DNA from: Oscillospiraceae bacterium
GTDB taxonomy: Bacteria > Bacillota > Clostridia > Oscillospirales > Ruminococcaceae
DNA: 40,311 nt
Reading direction: 5' to 3'
NCBI GenBank assembly: GCA_017436125.1
Contig: JAFSDS010000026.1
Coordinates: forward strand, 64,862-105,172
How positions within the stretch are numbered: the first letter of the stretch is position 1; each line of letters starts with the position of its first letter. The notes under the pieces are model-generated. The model did no database searches and had not been told where the DNA came from. It was given only the letters and a program-made list of their open reading frames with translations. Positions 8,583-16,308 of this stretch are shown piece after piece. A program made the translations under genes and the position numbers.

Positions 8583-8612
8583 AAAAGCGGCCCGAAAAGG
8601 GCCGCTATTTTG
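8583..8612. terminator. Bidirectional terminator between clpC and ridA
   Basis: AGCGGCCC (8586-8593) pairs with GGGCCGCT (8599-8606). The T run is good on the minus strand (six T) and weak on the plus strand (ATTTTG). Confidence 0.75.
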
Positions 8613-8628
8613 AGTACTATTTTTTGTT

Positions 8629-9003
8629 TTATTTAAGTGCAATGGCTTCGATTTCTATGGAAACGCCTTTTGGCAAAGCCGCAACCTGAACACAGCTTCT
8701 TGCGGGATAGGGTTCGGTGAAAAATTCGGAATAAACGGCGTTTATTGCGCCAAACTGGGCCATATCGGTAATAAAAACGGTTGTTTTGATTACCTTATCA
8801 AAACTGCTTCCGCCGGCTTCAACAACAGCTTTAAGGTTAAGAAGAGCCTGTCTTGTCTGCTGGGAAATATCGGAACTTACGCTGCCGTCCGGAGCAACGG
8901 GGATCTGGCCGCTGGTAAAAATCGTCTCACCAAGGTCGATTGCCTGGGAATAGGGGCCGATGGCGGCGGGAGCATTATCCGTATGTATTCTTTTCTTTTC
9001 CAT
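8629..9003 (-). CDS. ridA: RidA family reactive-intermediate (enamine/imine) deaminase
   Basis: A 124-residue protein with all the RidA/YjgF hallmarks: APAAIGPYSQA near the start, FTSGQIPV, the KTTVFITDM segment, and the C-terminal PARSCVQVAALPKGVSIEIEAIA, which includes the conserved arginine of PARS and the glutamate of EIEAIA. The trimeric enzyme hydrolyses reactive 2-aminoacrylate-type imines released by PLP enzymes such as serine/threonine dehydratase, so protecting PLP enzymes. The SD is CGGAGG. It lies 57 bases downstream of tRNA-Gly on the same strand and may be read through from the tRNA promoter. The length is normal. Confidence 0.95.
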   Translation of the reverse strand: MEKKRIHTDNAPAAIGPYSQAIDLGETIFTSGQIPVAPDGSVSSDISQQTRQALLNLKAVVEAGGSSFDKVIKTTVFITDMAQFGAINAVYSEFFTEPYPARSCVQVAALPKGVSIEIEAIALK

Positions 9004-9028
9004 ATTTTATCCTCCGTTTAAAAGATAA

Positions 9029-9055
9029 GCGGCGAAGCTTTTTTTTGCCCGCCGC
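9029..9055 (-). terminator. Weak hairpin between tRNA-Gly and ridA
   Basis: GCGGCG (9050-9055 on the minus strand) and CGCCGC (9029-9034) form a six-base stem with a 15-base loop, followed on the minus strand by TTATCTTTT. It may partially end the tRNA transcript while letting ridA be read. Confidence 0.4.
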
Positions 9056-9060
9056 CTTTT

Positions 9061-9134
9061 TGGAGCAGGTAACGGGAGTCGAACCCGCCTCTGTGGCTTG
9101 GGAAGCGACCGTTCTACCGATGAACTATACCTGC
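9061..9134 (-). tRNA. tRNA-Gly (anticodon CCC)
   Basis: The minus strand folds as a tRNA of 74 bases including an encoded CCA. The acceptor GCAGGTA pairs fully with TACCTGC, the D arm is GTTC/GAAC, the T arm is GCGGG/CCCGT around TTCGACT, and the anticodon loop TTCCCAA gives anticodon CCC, read as glycine (GGG). The discriminator base is T, as in bacterial tRNA-Gly. The anticodon stem GTCGC/GCCAC has one C-C mismatch at 29-41, which is unusual. A promoter TTGACT-17-CATAAT lies just upstream. Confidence 0.93.
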
Positions 9135-9147
9135 ATCATTTAAAAAT

Positions 9148-9176
9148 ATTATGTTTCATTTTTGGTAAAAAGTCAA
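9148..9176 (-). promoter_or_regulatory. Promoter of tRNA-Gly
   Basis: On the minus strand TTGACT (9171-9176) is followed after exactly 17 bases by CATAAT (9148-9153), ending 13 bases before the mature tRNA 5' end. Confidence 0.75.
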
Positions 9177-9191
9177 GTTGTATTATGTCGA

Positions 9192-9220
9192 TTGACAGAT
9201 GATTTTCGGGGTAGTACAAT
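9192..9220 (+). promoter_or_regulatory. Promoter of the EF-Tu-like GTPase / aldo-keto reductase unit
   Basis: TTGACA (9192-9197) and TACAAT (9215-9220) are spaced by 17 bases, a near-consensus sigma-A promoter. The start codon is 33 bases downstream of the -10. Confidence 0.8.
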
Positions 9221-9253
9221 TAAAGGGTATCAAAATGAAAAGAGGATTTTATT

Positions 9254-9781
9254 ATGGAAAAAAAGATTGCCGTAATCGGCGGAATGGACCACGGAAAAAC
9301 AACTTTTATAAAAGCTGTTGCCGCGGTTTTCGGTGCGGAAGTTAAAAACTGTTCCGGCGATGATCTCAATATCGGAAGAACCGAAACGGAAATTGAATTT
9401 AAAGGCAAAAAATATCTCTTTTTTGATTATCCTGCAATGGATGATTATGAGGAAAATATAGACGGAACCGAAGATGCAGCGGTTTGGGTAGTGGATTCCT
9501 GCGAAGGACCCATGTTCGGTTCGAGAGAAATGCTCGCTCTTTGTATCGAGCGCGGAATTGAAAATTATCTGCTCTTTATGAATAAAAGCGACCTTGTGGA
9601 GGACGAAGAGATCGTTGAACTTTGCGAGGCGGAAACAAGAGAAGTTATGGATGAAGAAGGACTTTTCAGCGACGACTATCCTTCCGTTTCCGGAAGCGCA
9701 AAAAAAGCCCATTGGGATCCGGAAAGCGAATGGGGCGCAAAAATCTTTGAAGCTGTTGAAATAATATCCGAAATTGCTTGA
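9254..9781 (+). CDS. Stand-alone degenerate EF-Tu G-domain paralog
   Basis: A 175-residue protein that reads as elongation factor Tu domain I alone. G1 is GGMDHGKTT (residues 9-17; EF-Tu GHVDHGKTT), G4 is NKSD (110-113) and G5 is GSAKK (147-151). The text between G3 and G5 follows EF-Tu closely: DGTEDAAVWVVDSCEGPM, the SREMLALCIERGI helix, then LVEDEEIVELCEAETREVM. At G3 it has DYPAMDDY (58-65) where EF-Tu has DCPGHADY, so the switch II glycine and the catalytic histidine (His84 in E. coli) are lost. The switch I segment is about 13 residues shorter and lacks RGITI. Domains II and III, needed to bind aminoacyl-tRNA, are absent. SD AGAGG. It probably shares an operon with the reductase 20 bases downstream. 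The role is unknown; it could bind GTP without hydrolysing it. Confidence 0.85.
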   Translation: MEKKIAVIGGMDHGKTTFIKAVAAVFGAEVKNCSGDDLNIGRTETEIEFKGKKYLFFDYPAMDDYEENIDGTEDAAVWVVDSCEGPMFGSREMLALCIERGIENYLLFMNKSDLVEDEEIVELCEAETREVMDEEGLFSDDYPSVSGSAKKAHWDPESEWGAKIFEAVEIISEIA

Positions 9782-9801
9782 TAAAAACGGAGGAATAAAT
9801 A

Positions 9802-10827
9802 ATGAAAACAATAACCCTCGGTTCCACCGGGATTGTAACGCCGCAGAATGCTTTCGGCGCTCTGCCGGTCCAGCGCGACGATATGGAAACCTCGATAAAA
9901 ATTCTTCGCCGTGCATACGAAGGCGGAATGACCTTTTTTGATACCGCAAGAGCCTATACCGACAGCGAAGAAAAAATCGGAAACGCCCTTGCTGATATCC
10001 GCGAAAATATTTTTATCGCAACAAAAACCGCCGCAAAAACTCCGGAGGATTTTTGGAAGGACCTTGAAACTTCTCTCGGCCTTTTAAAAACCGATTACGT
10101 CGATATTTATCAGTTCCACCAGGCGTCTCAGTGCTATAAACCCGGCGACGGAACCGGTATGTATGAGGCCATGCTGGAAGCAAAAAAACAGGGTAAAATT
10201 CGCCATATTGGCATCACCGCCCATAAAATCAAGGTTGCGGAAGAGGCGGTCGAAAGCGGTCTTTATGAAACCCTCCAGTTCCCGCTGAGCTATCTTTCCG
10301 GCGAACAGGAACTTTCTCTTGTTGAAAAATGCAAGGAGAAAAACATGGGATTTATCGCCATGAAAGCCCTTGCCGGCGGCCTTATCAACAAATCCGCCGC
10401 GGCTTTTGCCTGGATGCAGCAGTTTGATAATGTGCTTCCCATCTGGGGAATCCAGCGCATGACCGAGCTTGAGGAATTTCTTGGATATTTTGAAAATCCC
10501 GCGGAAATGAAAGGCGATATCCTTGAAATCATCGAAAAAGACAGAGCGGAGCTTGCGGGCGATTTCTGCCGCGGATGCGGATACTGCATGCCCTGTCCGG
10601 CCGGAATAAAAATAAACGACTGCGCAAGAATGTCCCTGATGATCCGCCGCGCACCCTCAAAAGGCTGGATTTCCGATGAATGGCAGGCAGAAATGGCAAA
10701 GATCGAAGACTGCATCCATTGCGGAAAATGCCATACAAAATGCCCCTACGGTCTTAACGCCGCGGAACTTCTCATAAAAAACTATGAGGACTATAAACAA
10801 ATAATCGCCGGCGAAGTTAAAGTTTAA
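9802..10827 (+). CDS. Aldo/keto reductase with C-terminal 4Fe-4S ferredoxin-like region
   Basis: A 341-residue protein with an N-terminal TIM-barrel aldo/keto reductase domain (about 1-235). FFDTARAYTDSEEKIG holds the catalytic aspartate and tyrosine, TKTAAKTP the lysine, and DIYQFHQASQ the fourth tetrad residue. The C-terminal part (about 250-320) has two cysteine sets, CRGCGYCMPCP and CIHCGKCHTKCP, for iron-sulfur clusters. This architecture is common in anaerobes and suggests electron exchange between NAD(P)H and ferredoxin-type clusters, but the substrate is unknown. SD CGGAGG. It follows the EF-Tu-like gene by 20 bases without a terminator, so the two are probably co-transcribed. A perfect terminator follows. 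Confidence 0.92.
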   Translation: MKTITLGSTGIVTPQNAFGALPVQRDDMETSIKILRRAYEGGMTFFDTARAYTDSEEKIGNALADIRENIFIATKTAAKTPEDFWKDLETSLGLLKTDYVDIYQFHQASQCYKPGDGTGMYEAMLEAKKQGKIRHIGITAHKIKVAEEAVESGLYETLQFPLSYLSGEQELSLVEKCKEKNMGFIAMKALAGGLINKSAAAFAWMQQFDNVLPIWGIQRMTELEEFLGYFENPAEMKGDILEIIEKDRAELAGDFCRGCGYCMPCPAGIKINDCARMSLMIRRAPSKGWISDEWQAEMAKIEDCIHCGKCHTKCPYGLNAAELLIKNYEDYKQIIAGEVKV

Positions 10828-10844
10828 TAATACATAACATAAAG

Positions 10845-10879
10845 AAAAACCTCCTGCTGAAAATCAGCAGGAGGTTTTT
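10845..10879. terminator. Strong bidirectional terminator
   Basis: An 11-base perfect stem CCTCCTGCTGA (10850-10860) and TCAGCAGGAGG (10864-10874), flanked by A5 and T5, ends both the reductase gene and the convergent putP. Confidence 0.92.
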
Positions 10880-10928
10880 CTTTAAATTAAGGGGATTTAA
10901 AAAAGAGAAAAGGAAATGAAAAAATTTC

Positions 10929-12512
10929 TTATTCAACGGAAGAAACGCCTTCAAAGGCGGCGATGATTTCTGCCGAGGGCGCTTTGCTGAATTTCGATAC
11001 AGCAAAAATAACAACGGTGGAAACGAGGAATGCGGGAAGAAGTTCATAAACGGTGAGCCAGCTTATACCAAGGTTTTTACCAAGGGGAGTGAAAACATAT
11101 TCCCAGATAAAGACCATTGCGCCGCCGGAAAGCATACCCGCAACAGCGGCGGAATGGGTAACCTTTTTCCAGAAAAGGCTGATGAGCATCAGCGGGCCAA
11201 AGGTTGCGCCAAAGCCTGCCCAGGCAAAGGAAACAACGTTGAAGATAACGCTGTTTTCATCAAGGGCAACAACAACGCCGAAAAGCGCGATAACAACAAG
11301 AATGATTTTGGAACAGCGCATTACCTGTTTGTCGGTGGCTCTTTTGTTGAAAATACCCTGATAAAGGTTCTTTGAAAAAGCGGATGCGGCAATAAGAAGA
11401 TAGGAGTCGGAAGAACTGATGGTAGCTGCAAGGATACCGGACATGATAACACCGGCCACAATAGGGGGAAGAAGCTTTCCGCACATGATGATAAATACGT
11501 TTTCTGCACCGGAGGAGGAAAGAAGGGCCTCTTCGGTGGGGAGCATTGCGCGGCCGATGATACCGATGGCAACGGCGGCGAAAAGGGAAATGATTACCCA
11601 AACGGTGGCTATGCGGCGGCTCATGGTGATTTCAGAGGTTTTTCTTGCGGCCATAAAGCGAAGAAGAACCTGGGGCATACCGAAATATCCAAGGCCCCAG
11701 CTGAGGGTTGAAAGAACGGTGATGATTCCGTAAGCGCCCGCTTCGCCGAATACCGGCGCTCCGTTTTCAACAAGCTGAAGTCCGTTTTCTCCCAAAACGG
11801 GGGTTGCAATGCCGAAAAGTTCAAAAAAGCCGGGAATGTTGTTCGCGTTTTCAAGAACAGCGCCGATTCCGCCGGCGGAAATGGTGGAAAGGGTAAGGAT
11901 AACTGTGAGAGCAACTATCATAACGATCGCCTGCATAAAGTCGGATGCGCTTTCAGCAAGAAATCCGCCGAGGAAAGTATAAACTATTACAAAAACCGCG
12001 CCGATGATCATCATCGGGATATAGGGAAGACCAAAAAGGGTAGAAAAAAGTTTTCCGCATGCAACAAAGCAGCTTCCGGCATAAACAGAAAAGAAAACAA
12101 GAATGAAAAGGGAAGCTATCGTAAGAAGCACCTTTTTGCCGTCCGCTTCGCAAAAGCGTTTTGAAAAATAATCCGGAACGGTTATTGCGTCAACTTTGAT
12201 GCTGTATTTGCGAAGGCGTTTTGCAACAATGAGCCAGTTTACATAGGTTCCGGCGGCAAGGCCGACTGCGGTCCAGAATGCATCCGCAAGACCCATCCAG
12301 TATGCAACACCGGGAAGACCCATAAGGAGCCAGCCGCTCATGTCAGAAGCCTCTGCGCTCATGGCGGTTACCCATGGACCAAGACTGCGTCCGCCGAGAA
12401 AATATTCGTTGCTGTTCTTATTTGCGCGTTTGGAAAAATAAACGCCGATGGCAATAACGACCGCCATATAAAGAACCATAGATATTAACATTTTTATCTG
12501 TGCGTCAGTCAT
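10929..12512 (-). CDS. putP: Sodium/proline symporter PutP
   Basis: A 527-residue membrane protein of the SSS family (LeuT fold, 13 membrane segments expected). Typical PutP text is present: NEYFLGGRSLGPWVTAMSAE, then SDMSGWLLMGLPG (Na+ and proline site), GLAAGTYVNW, and the ITVPDYFSKRF helix, with LGYFGMPQVLLRFMA in the middle. It imports proline with sodium for nutrition or osmoprotection. It is slightly longer than E. coli PutP because of a glycine- and glutamate-rich loop around residues 225-255. SD GGAGG at seven bases. It is transcribed alone from TTGCAG-17-TATAAT. Substrate specificity is inferred from overall similarity. Confidence 0.92.
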   Translation of the reverse strand: MTDAQIKMLISMVLYMAVVIAIGVYFSKRANKNSNEYFLGGRSLGPWVTAMSAEASDMSGWLLMGLPGVAYWMGLADAFWTAVGLAAGTYVNWLIVAKRLRKYSIKVDAITVPDYFSKRFCEADGKKVLLTIASLFILVFFSVYAGSCFVACGKLFSTLFGLPYIPMMIIGAVFVIVYTFLGGFLAESASDFMQAIVMIVALTVILTLSTISAGGIGAVLENANNIPGFFELFGIATPVLGENGLQLVENGAPVFGEAGAYGIITVLSTLSWGLGYFGMPQVLLRFMAARKTSEITMSRRIATVWVIISLFAAVAIGIIGRAMLPTEEALLSSSGAENVFIIMCGKLLPPIVAGVIMSGILAATISSSDSYLLIAASAFSKNLYQGIFNKRATDKQVMRCSKIILVVIALFGVVVALDENSVIFNVVSFAWAGFGATFGPLMLISLFWKKVTHSAAVAGMLSGGAMVFIWEYVFTPLGKNLGISWLTVYELLPAFLVSTVVIFAVSKFSKAPSAEIIAAFEGVSSVE

Positions 12513-12546
12513 GGATTTGTCCTCCGTATTTCAAAAACTTGAGCCA

Positions 12547-12575
12547 ATTATAGCACTACATTTAATAGACTGCAA
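12547..12575 (-). promoter_or_regulatory. Promoter of putP
   Basis: On the minus strand TTGCAG (12570-12575) is separated by 17 bases from TATAAT (12547-12552). The remaining bases up to 12750 are very AT-rich and I see no gene in them. Confidence 0.8.
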
Positions 12576-12752
12576 CACAGAATTAATTATATATTAATAT
12601 TAGACTAATTTTATTAAAAATATAAAAATATGTTTTATTTATAATAAAAATTAACTATACTAAAATGCAGAACTATAAAAATACATATTTTAGCAAATAA
12701 AAAATAATTCAGTAAATTAAAGCGTTAATATATAAAAATGAATGATTTTCAT

Positions 12753-12781
12753 AAAAAAACGCACCGTTTTAACACGGTGCG
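12753..12781 (-). terminator. Terminator of the rsuA-gtrB unit
   Basis: CGCACCGT (12760-12767) pairs with ACGGTGCG (12774-12781); on the minus strand it is followed by seven T residues. Confidence 0.88.
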
Positions 12782-12790
12782 CTGGGAAAT

Positions 12791-13729
12791 TTATATTAAT
12801 TTTTCCTCAATAATAAATTTTGGTCTGTGCTTTGTTTCAAGATAGGCCCTGCATACGTATTGTCCAACAACGCCCAAAGCGGAAAGATTAAGCCCGGTGC
12901 ACAGGAAAACAGAAGCAATGATCCAGCCTTGAGCACCAAAACCGCTGCCAAAAATTCCAAGCACCAAAAGAATGAGCATGGCGAGCATGGAAAATGCGGT
13001 TATGAGCACGCCGCCGAAAAGTATCATATCAACGGGCTTTACACTGAAAGAGGTGATGCCGTTCCATGCGAGGTCAAGCATTTTTCCAATGCTGTATTTG
13101 CTTTCTCCGGCAAATCTTTCTCTGCGTTCGTAATAAACTTTATCGCTTTTAAAACCAAGCATCGGTACCATTCCGCGAAGGAAGAGGTTGACCTCATCAA
13201 AATCGGAAAGCGCTTCGATGGCTCTATTGCTCATAAGGCGATAGTCTGCATGGTTAAAAATGATATGTGTTCCAAAGAACTCCATGACCTTATAATAGCT
13301 TTCTGCGGTAAAACGCTTTATGAATTTATCGGTGCTTCGCTTGTTGCGAACTCCGTAAACAATATCGCAGCCGTCATTATATTTTTCAATCATCTCGTCC
13401 ATAGCATCTATGTCGTCCTGAAGGTCCGCATCAACGGAAATTGCCGCGTCACAATGCTCTTTTGCTTCCATAAGTCCCGCAAGAAGAGCATTTTGGTGGC
13501 CGCGGTTGCGGCTTAATTTTATTCCGCAGAAAATTTTGTTTTTTTCATGGATATCGTTTATTATATCCCATGTATCGTCATGGGAACCGTCGTCAACAAA
13601 AAGTACTTTGCTTTCCGTAGAAATAAGTTCCTTTTCCATAAGGCTTTCATATTTTTCGGTCATGACCCTTATGGTTTCCGGAAGAACTTTTTCTTCATTG
13701 TAACAGGGGATAACGGTATATAAAATCAT
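12791..13729 (-). CDS. GtrB-like family 2 glycosyltransferase (polyprenyl-phosphate sugar transferase)
   Basis: A 312-residue membrane-attached family 2 glycosyltransferase. VIPCYNEEKVLPETI opens the GT-A fold, FVDDGSHDDTW and VDADLQDD (the DxD metal site) bind the nucleotide sugar, and RRERFAGESKYSIGKM is typical of dolichol/undecaprenyl-phosphate hexose transferases. Two membrane segments lie at about 232-256 and 265-290. It likely loads a sugar onto undecaprenyl phosphate for wall or surface glycan decoration, in partnership with the GtrA-like flippase at 14519. I chose the ATG at 13729, which overlaps the rsuA stop (ATGA) and has AAGGTG six bases before it; a longer frame adds a basic leader translated from within rsuA. 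Confidence 0.9.
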   Translation of the reverse strand: MILYTVIPCYNEEKVLPETIRVMTEKYESLMEKELISTESKVLFVDDGSHDDTWDIINDIHEKNKIFCGIKLSRNRGHQNALLAGLMEAKEHCDAAISVDADLQDDIDAMDEMIEKYNDGCDIVYGVRNKRSTDKFIKRFTAESYYKVMEFFGTHIIFNHADYRLMSNRAIEALSDFDEVNLFLRGMVPMLGFKSDKVYYERRERFAGESKYSIGKMLDLAWNGITSFSVKPVDMILFGGVLITAFSMLAMLILLVLGIFGSGFGAQGWIIASVFLCTGLNLSALGVVGQYVCRAYLETKHRPKFIIEEKLI

Positions 13730-14433
13730 TCTTTCACCTTGCTTTCTATCAAAGCGACTTCTTCTTCTGTAAGTTCGCGGCATTCTCCTTCGGGAAGGTC
13801 ATCCGGAAGGAAAAAACCTCCCATGGAAAGACGGTGGAGCTCCGTTACCTTTGCACCGAAGCAGCCGAACATTCTTTTTATCTGATGATATCTTCCCTCC
13901 GAAAGGGTAACAAAACAGGTATATTCGCCGGTTTTTTCAAGTTTTGCGGTTTTGCATATTCCGTCATTAAGCTCGATTCCTTCGGCAAAGCCCTTTTCCA
14001 TGGCATCCGTAACGGGAAGGTCGATGGTGACGGCGTATTTTTTTGAAACATGCTTTTTCGGCGAAAGGATGCGGTGGGCAAAATCTCCGTCATCGGTGAT
14101 TATCATAAGCCCGGTGGTATCTTTATCAAGTCTTCCGGCGGGGAAAAGTCCGCTTCGCATAAGTTCTTCCGGAACAAGTTCAAGAACGGTCTTCTGCGTT
14201 GGATCCTCCGTTGCGGAAACATAGCCTTTCGGTTTATGGAGTACAATATATAAGTGTGCTTTTTCGCTTATTTTGTTGCATCCGAGAAAAATTTCGTCGT
14301 TTTCGCCGACTTTGTATTCGGAAGAGCGGATTATATTTCCGTTAACAGTAACCTTGCCGCCTGAAACGGCGGCTTTTGCCTCTTTTCGGGAAAGGCCTGT
14401 TCTGGATGATATTATTTTGTCAAGTCTTTCCAT
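13726..14433 (-). CDS. rsuA: 16S rRNA pseudouridine synthase RsuA family
   Basis: A 235-residue protein. The N-terminal S4 RNA-binding domain (about 1-60) includes SRKEAKAAVSGGKVTVNG. The catalytic domain has HKPKGYVSAT, the GRLDKDTTGL motif with the catalytic aspartate (about residue 102) and the EGRYHQIKRMF motif. RsuA-type enzymes isomerise one uridine in 16S rRNA (U516 in E. coli); the exact target here is inferred. SD GGAGG before the ATG. Its stop overlaps the start of the glycosyltransferase, so the pair is translationally coupled although the functions seem unrelated. Confidence 0.92.
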   Translation of the reverse strand: MERLDKIISSRTGLSRKEAKAAVSGGKVTVNGNIIRSSEYKVGENDEIFLGCNKISEKAHLYIVLHKPKGYVSATEDPTQKTVLELVPEELMRSGLFPAGRLDKDTTGLMIITDDGDFAHRILSPKKHVSKKYAVTIDLPVTDAMEKGFAEGIELNDGICKTAKLEKTGEYTCFVTLSEGRYHQIKRMFGCFGAKVTELHRLSMGGFFLPDDLPEGECRELTEEEVALIESKVKE

Positions 14434-14456
14434 TTTGGCCCCTCCTTTCCGGATAC

Positions 14457-14485
14457 TTGATTTTTGATATGAGAAAAGATAAAAT
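14457..14485 (+). promoter_or_regulatory. Promoter of gtrA
   Basis: TTGATT (14457-14462) and TAAAAT (14480-14485) are spaced by 17 bases, about 34 bases before the start codon. Confidence 0.7.
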
Positions 14486-14518
14486 AAATAGGTAAAATTA
14501 AATTTTAAAGGAAAGAAT

Positions 14519-14971
14519 ATGCTTAAAAGATTTTTTGAACTTCTTAAAAAAGGCGATATAAAAGGAATAATGCTTGAACCTACTGAGGATACCTTCCTTC
14601 AGTTCTTCCGCTATATTTTTGTGGGCGGTGCATCATTTGTTGCCGATTATGTGCTTTTGCATCTCATAACGGAAATGGGGGTATATTACCTTGTTTCCGG
14701 CGTAATATCTTTTATTGCCGGCCTTTGCGTAAATTATGCCCTTTCAAAACTCCTTGTTTTCAGCAAGAAAACCGAAGGAGCGGAAAAGGCAAAGGAGTTT
14801 ACCGTTTTTGCGGTCATTGCGGTTTTCGGTCTTATAATAACCGAAGGGCTTATGTGGCTCTTTACCGAAAAACTCGGCTGGTATTATATGATATCAAAAG
14901 CAGTTGCGGCAGTTATCGTTCTTTTCTGGAACTTCTTTATGAAGAAGATCCTTCTTTACAGAAAAAAATAA
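14519..14971 (+). CDS. GtrA family membrane protein (lipid-linked sugar flippase candidate)
   Basis: A 150-residue protein with four predicted membrane helices and the GtrA signature: FFRYIFVGGASFVADYVLLH in the first helix and AGLCVNYALSKLLVFSKK at the end of the second, with WNFFMKKILLYRKK at the C-terminus. GtrA proteins are thought to flip undecaprenyl-phosphate sugars made by a GtrB-type transferase. The gtrB-like gene lies divergently 0.8 kb away behind rsuA. SD AAAGGA. It is transcribed alone and followed by a strong terminator. Confidence 0.9.
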   Translation: MLKRFFELLKKGDIKGIMLEPTEDTFLQFFRYIFVGGASFVADYVLLHLITEMGVYYLVSGVISFIAGLCVNYALSKLLVFSKKTEGAEKAKEFTVFAVIAVFGLIITEGLMWLFTEKLGWYYMISKAVAAVIVLFWNFFMKKILLYRKK

Positions 14972-14981
14972 AAAAGTCATC

Positions 14982-15012
14982 CGGGCGGCCATTATTGGCC
15001 GCCCGTTTTTTT
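14982..15012 (+). terminator. Terminator of gtrA
   Basis: A ten-base stem CGGGCGGCCA (14982-14991) and TGGCCGCCCG (14996-15005) with a four-base loop, followed by seven T residues. It also lies just beyond the convergent guanine deaminase gene. Confidence 0.92.
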
Positions 15013-15017
15013 ATTTA

Positions 15018-16295
15018 TCATCCGAGGTCGATTTTTCTTCCGGAAACACATTTTGAAACGATTTTTGCATCTTTGTAGAGATAGCAAAGACGTTCAAAAC
15101 GGTCATGCATGGAGATTTTTTTCGGGGTATAAAGGGCGCTGTCGTCGATTACGACCGCATCCATTTCAAAACCTTCTTCAAATGCGCCGACTTTTCCGAA
15201 AAAGCTGCCGCCTCCTCTGGTGGCCATATGGAAAACCTCATCAACTGAAAGCTGGTGAAGGGAAGGATCAACAAGGCGCCAGCGGAGTTTTGAAGACATA
15301 ATAGCGTCGGTCATTGCACGGAAGATAGAAAGGCTGCTTCCGCCGGCAACGTCGCTTCCAAGACCAACTTTTAATCCGTTGTTGATAAATTCGCGAACGG
15401 GCGCAATGCCGGAGGCTACGTTCATATTCGACTGGGGACAATGAGCGATCCAGACGCCGCGTTCCTTCATAAGTTTCTGCTCACGCTCGTCGGAATAAAC
15501 GCAGTGGGCCATAATGGTTTTGCAGTTTTCTCCGCCGAAAAGACCGAAATGGTCATAAGCGTCTCCGTAAAAATCGGAGAAAGGACAAAGTTCGGAAACC
15601 CATTTTATTTCACTCGGATTTTCGGAAACATGGGACTGAACGGCGGTTTTGTGTTTTTTCTGGATTTCCCCGAGGGATGTCATAAGTTCATCGGTGCAGG
15701 AAGGGATAAAGCGGGGAGTAATGATGGGTTTTGTATTTTCAAAACGGTTTTCGGTTTCAGAGATCCATCTGTCGGTATCCGCTGCAGAGCTTTCTGCGGT
15801 TTCACGCAGGATATCCGGGCTGTTGCGGTCCATATTTACCTTGCCTACATAGGTTTTAAGGCCGGAAGCTTCGAGTTTTTCCATAAGAAGTTCCGTTGCG
15901 GGAACGTGAAGGGATGCAAAGATGGAAGCTCTTGTTGTTGCGCTTCTTCTAAGGTCGGTTACAAAAATGGAATAAGCTTTTTCGGCATATTCAAGATCAG
16001 CATAGGATGCTTCTTCCGGAAATGCATATTTTTGAAGCCAGTCAAGAAGCTCAAGGTCCATGCCGGTTCCGCGATAGGTGTACTGGGGAGCATGAACATG
16101 AAGATCACAAAAGCCGGGGATAATTATTTTATCACCGAAGTCGGTAAGTTCGGCGTTCTTCCATTCTTCCGGAAGTTCCTTGAAAATGCCTTTGCAGATG
16201 CCGTCTTCACAAAGAACCCAGCTGTTTTCAAAGATCTCGATCTTCATATCATCGTTTGTTTGAAAAATGTGGCCTTTCCAGGCAAATCTGTTCAT
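15018..16295 (-). CDS. guaD: Guanine deaminase (amidohydrolase superfamily)
   Basis: A 425-residue metal-dependent hydrolase that deaminates guanine to xanthine. IIPGFCDLHVHAPQYTYRG (HxH metal ligands, with the APQ of guanine deaminases), SHVSENPSEI, MAHCVYSD and LGSDVAGGSSLS (the metal-binding aspartate) are all visible. The length is normal. ATG at 16295 has AAGGAG seven bases before it; the TTG one codon earlier is less likely. It follows ygiQ by 13 bases on the same strand, so the two form an operon; the link is not obvious. No purine riboswitch is seen upstream of it. Confidence 0.9.
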   Translation of the reverse strand: MNRFAWKGHIFQTNDDMKIEIFENSWVLCEDGICKGIFKELPEEWKNAELTDFGDKIIIPGFCDLHVHAPQYTYRGTGMDLELLDWLQKYAFPEEASYADLEYAEKAYSIFVTDLRRSATTRASIFASLHVPATELLMEKLEASGLKTYVGKVNMDRNSPDILRETAESSAADTDRWISETENRFENTKPIITPRFIPSCTDELMTSLGEIQKKHKTAVQSHVSENPSEIKWVSELCPFSDFYGDAYDHFGLFGGENCKTIMAHCVYSDEREQKLMKERGVWIAHCPQSNMNVASGIAPVREFINNGLKVGLGSDVAGGSSLSIFRAMTDAIMSSKLRWRLVDPSLHQLSVDEVFHMATRGGGSFFGKVGAFEEGFEMDAVVIDDSALYTPKKISMHDRFERLCYLYKDAKIVSKCVSGRKIDLG

Positions 16296-16308
16296 CAAAA
16301 CGCTCCTT

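Noticed and set aside
12576..12750. Very AT-rich gap, possible origin or hidden gene
   Set aside because: No DnaA-box cluster, no frame with a ribosome site, and no clear repeats; it looks like ordinary promoter and spacer DNA.
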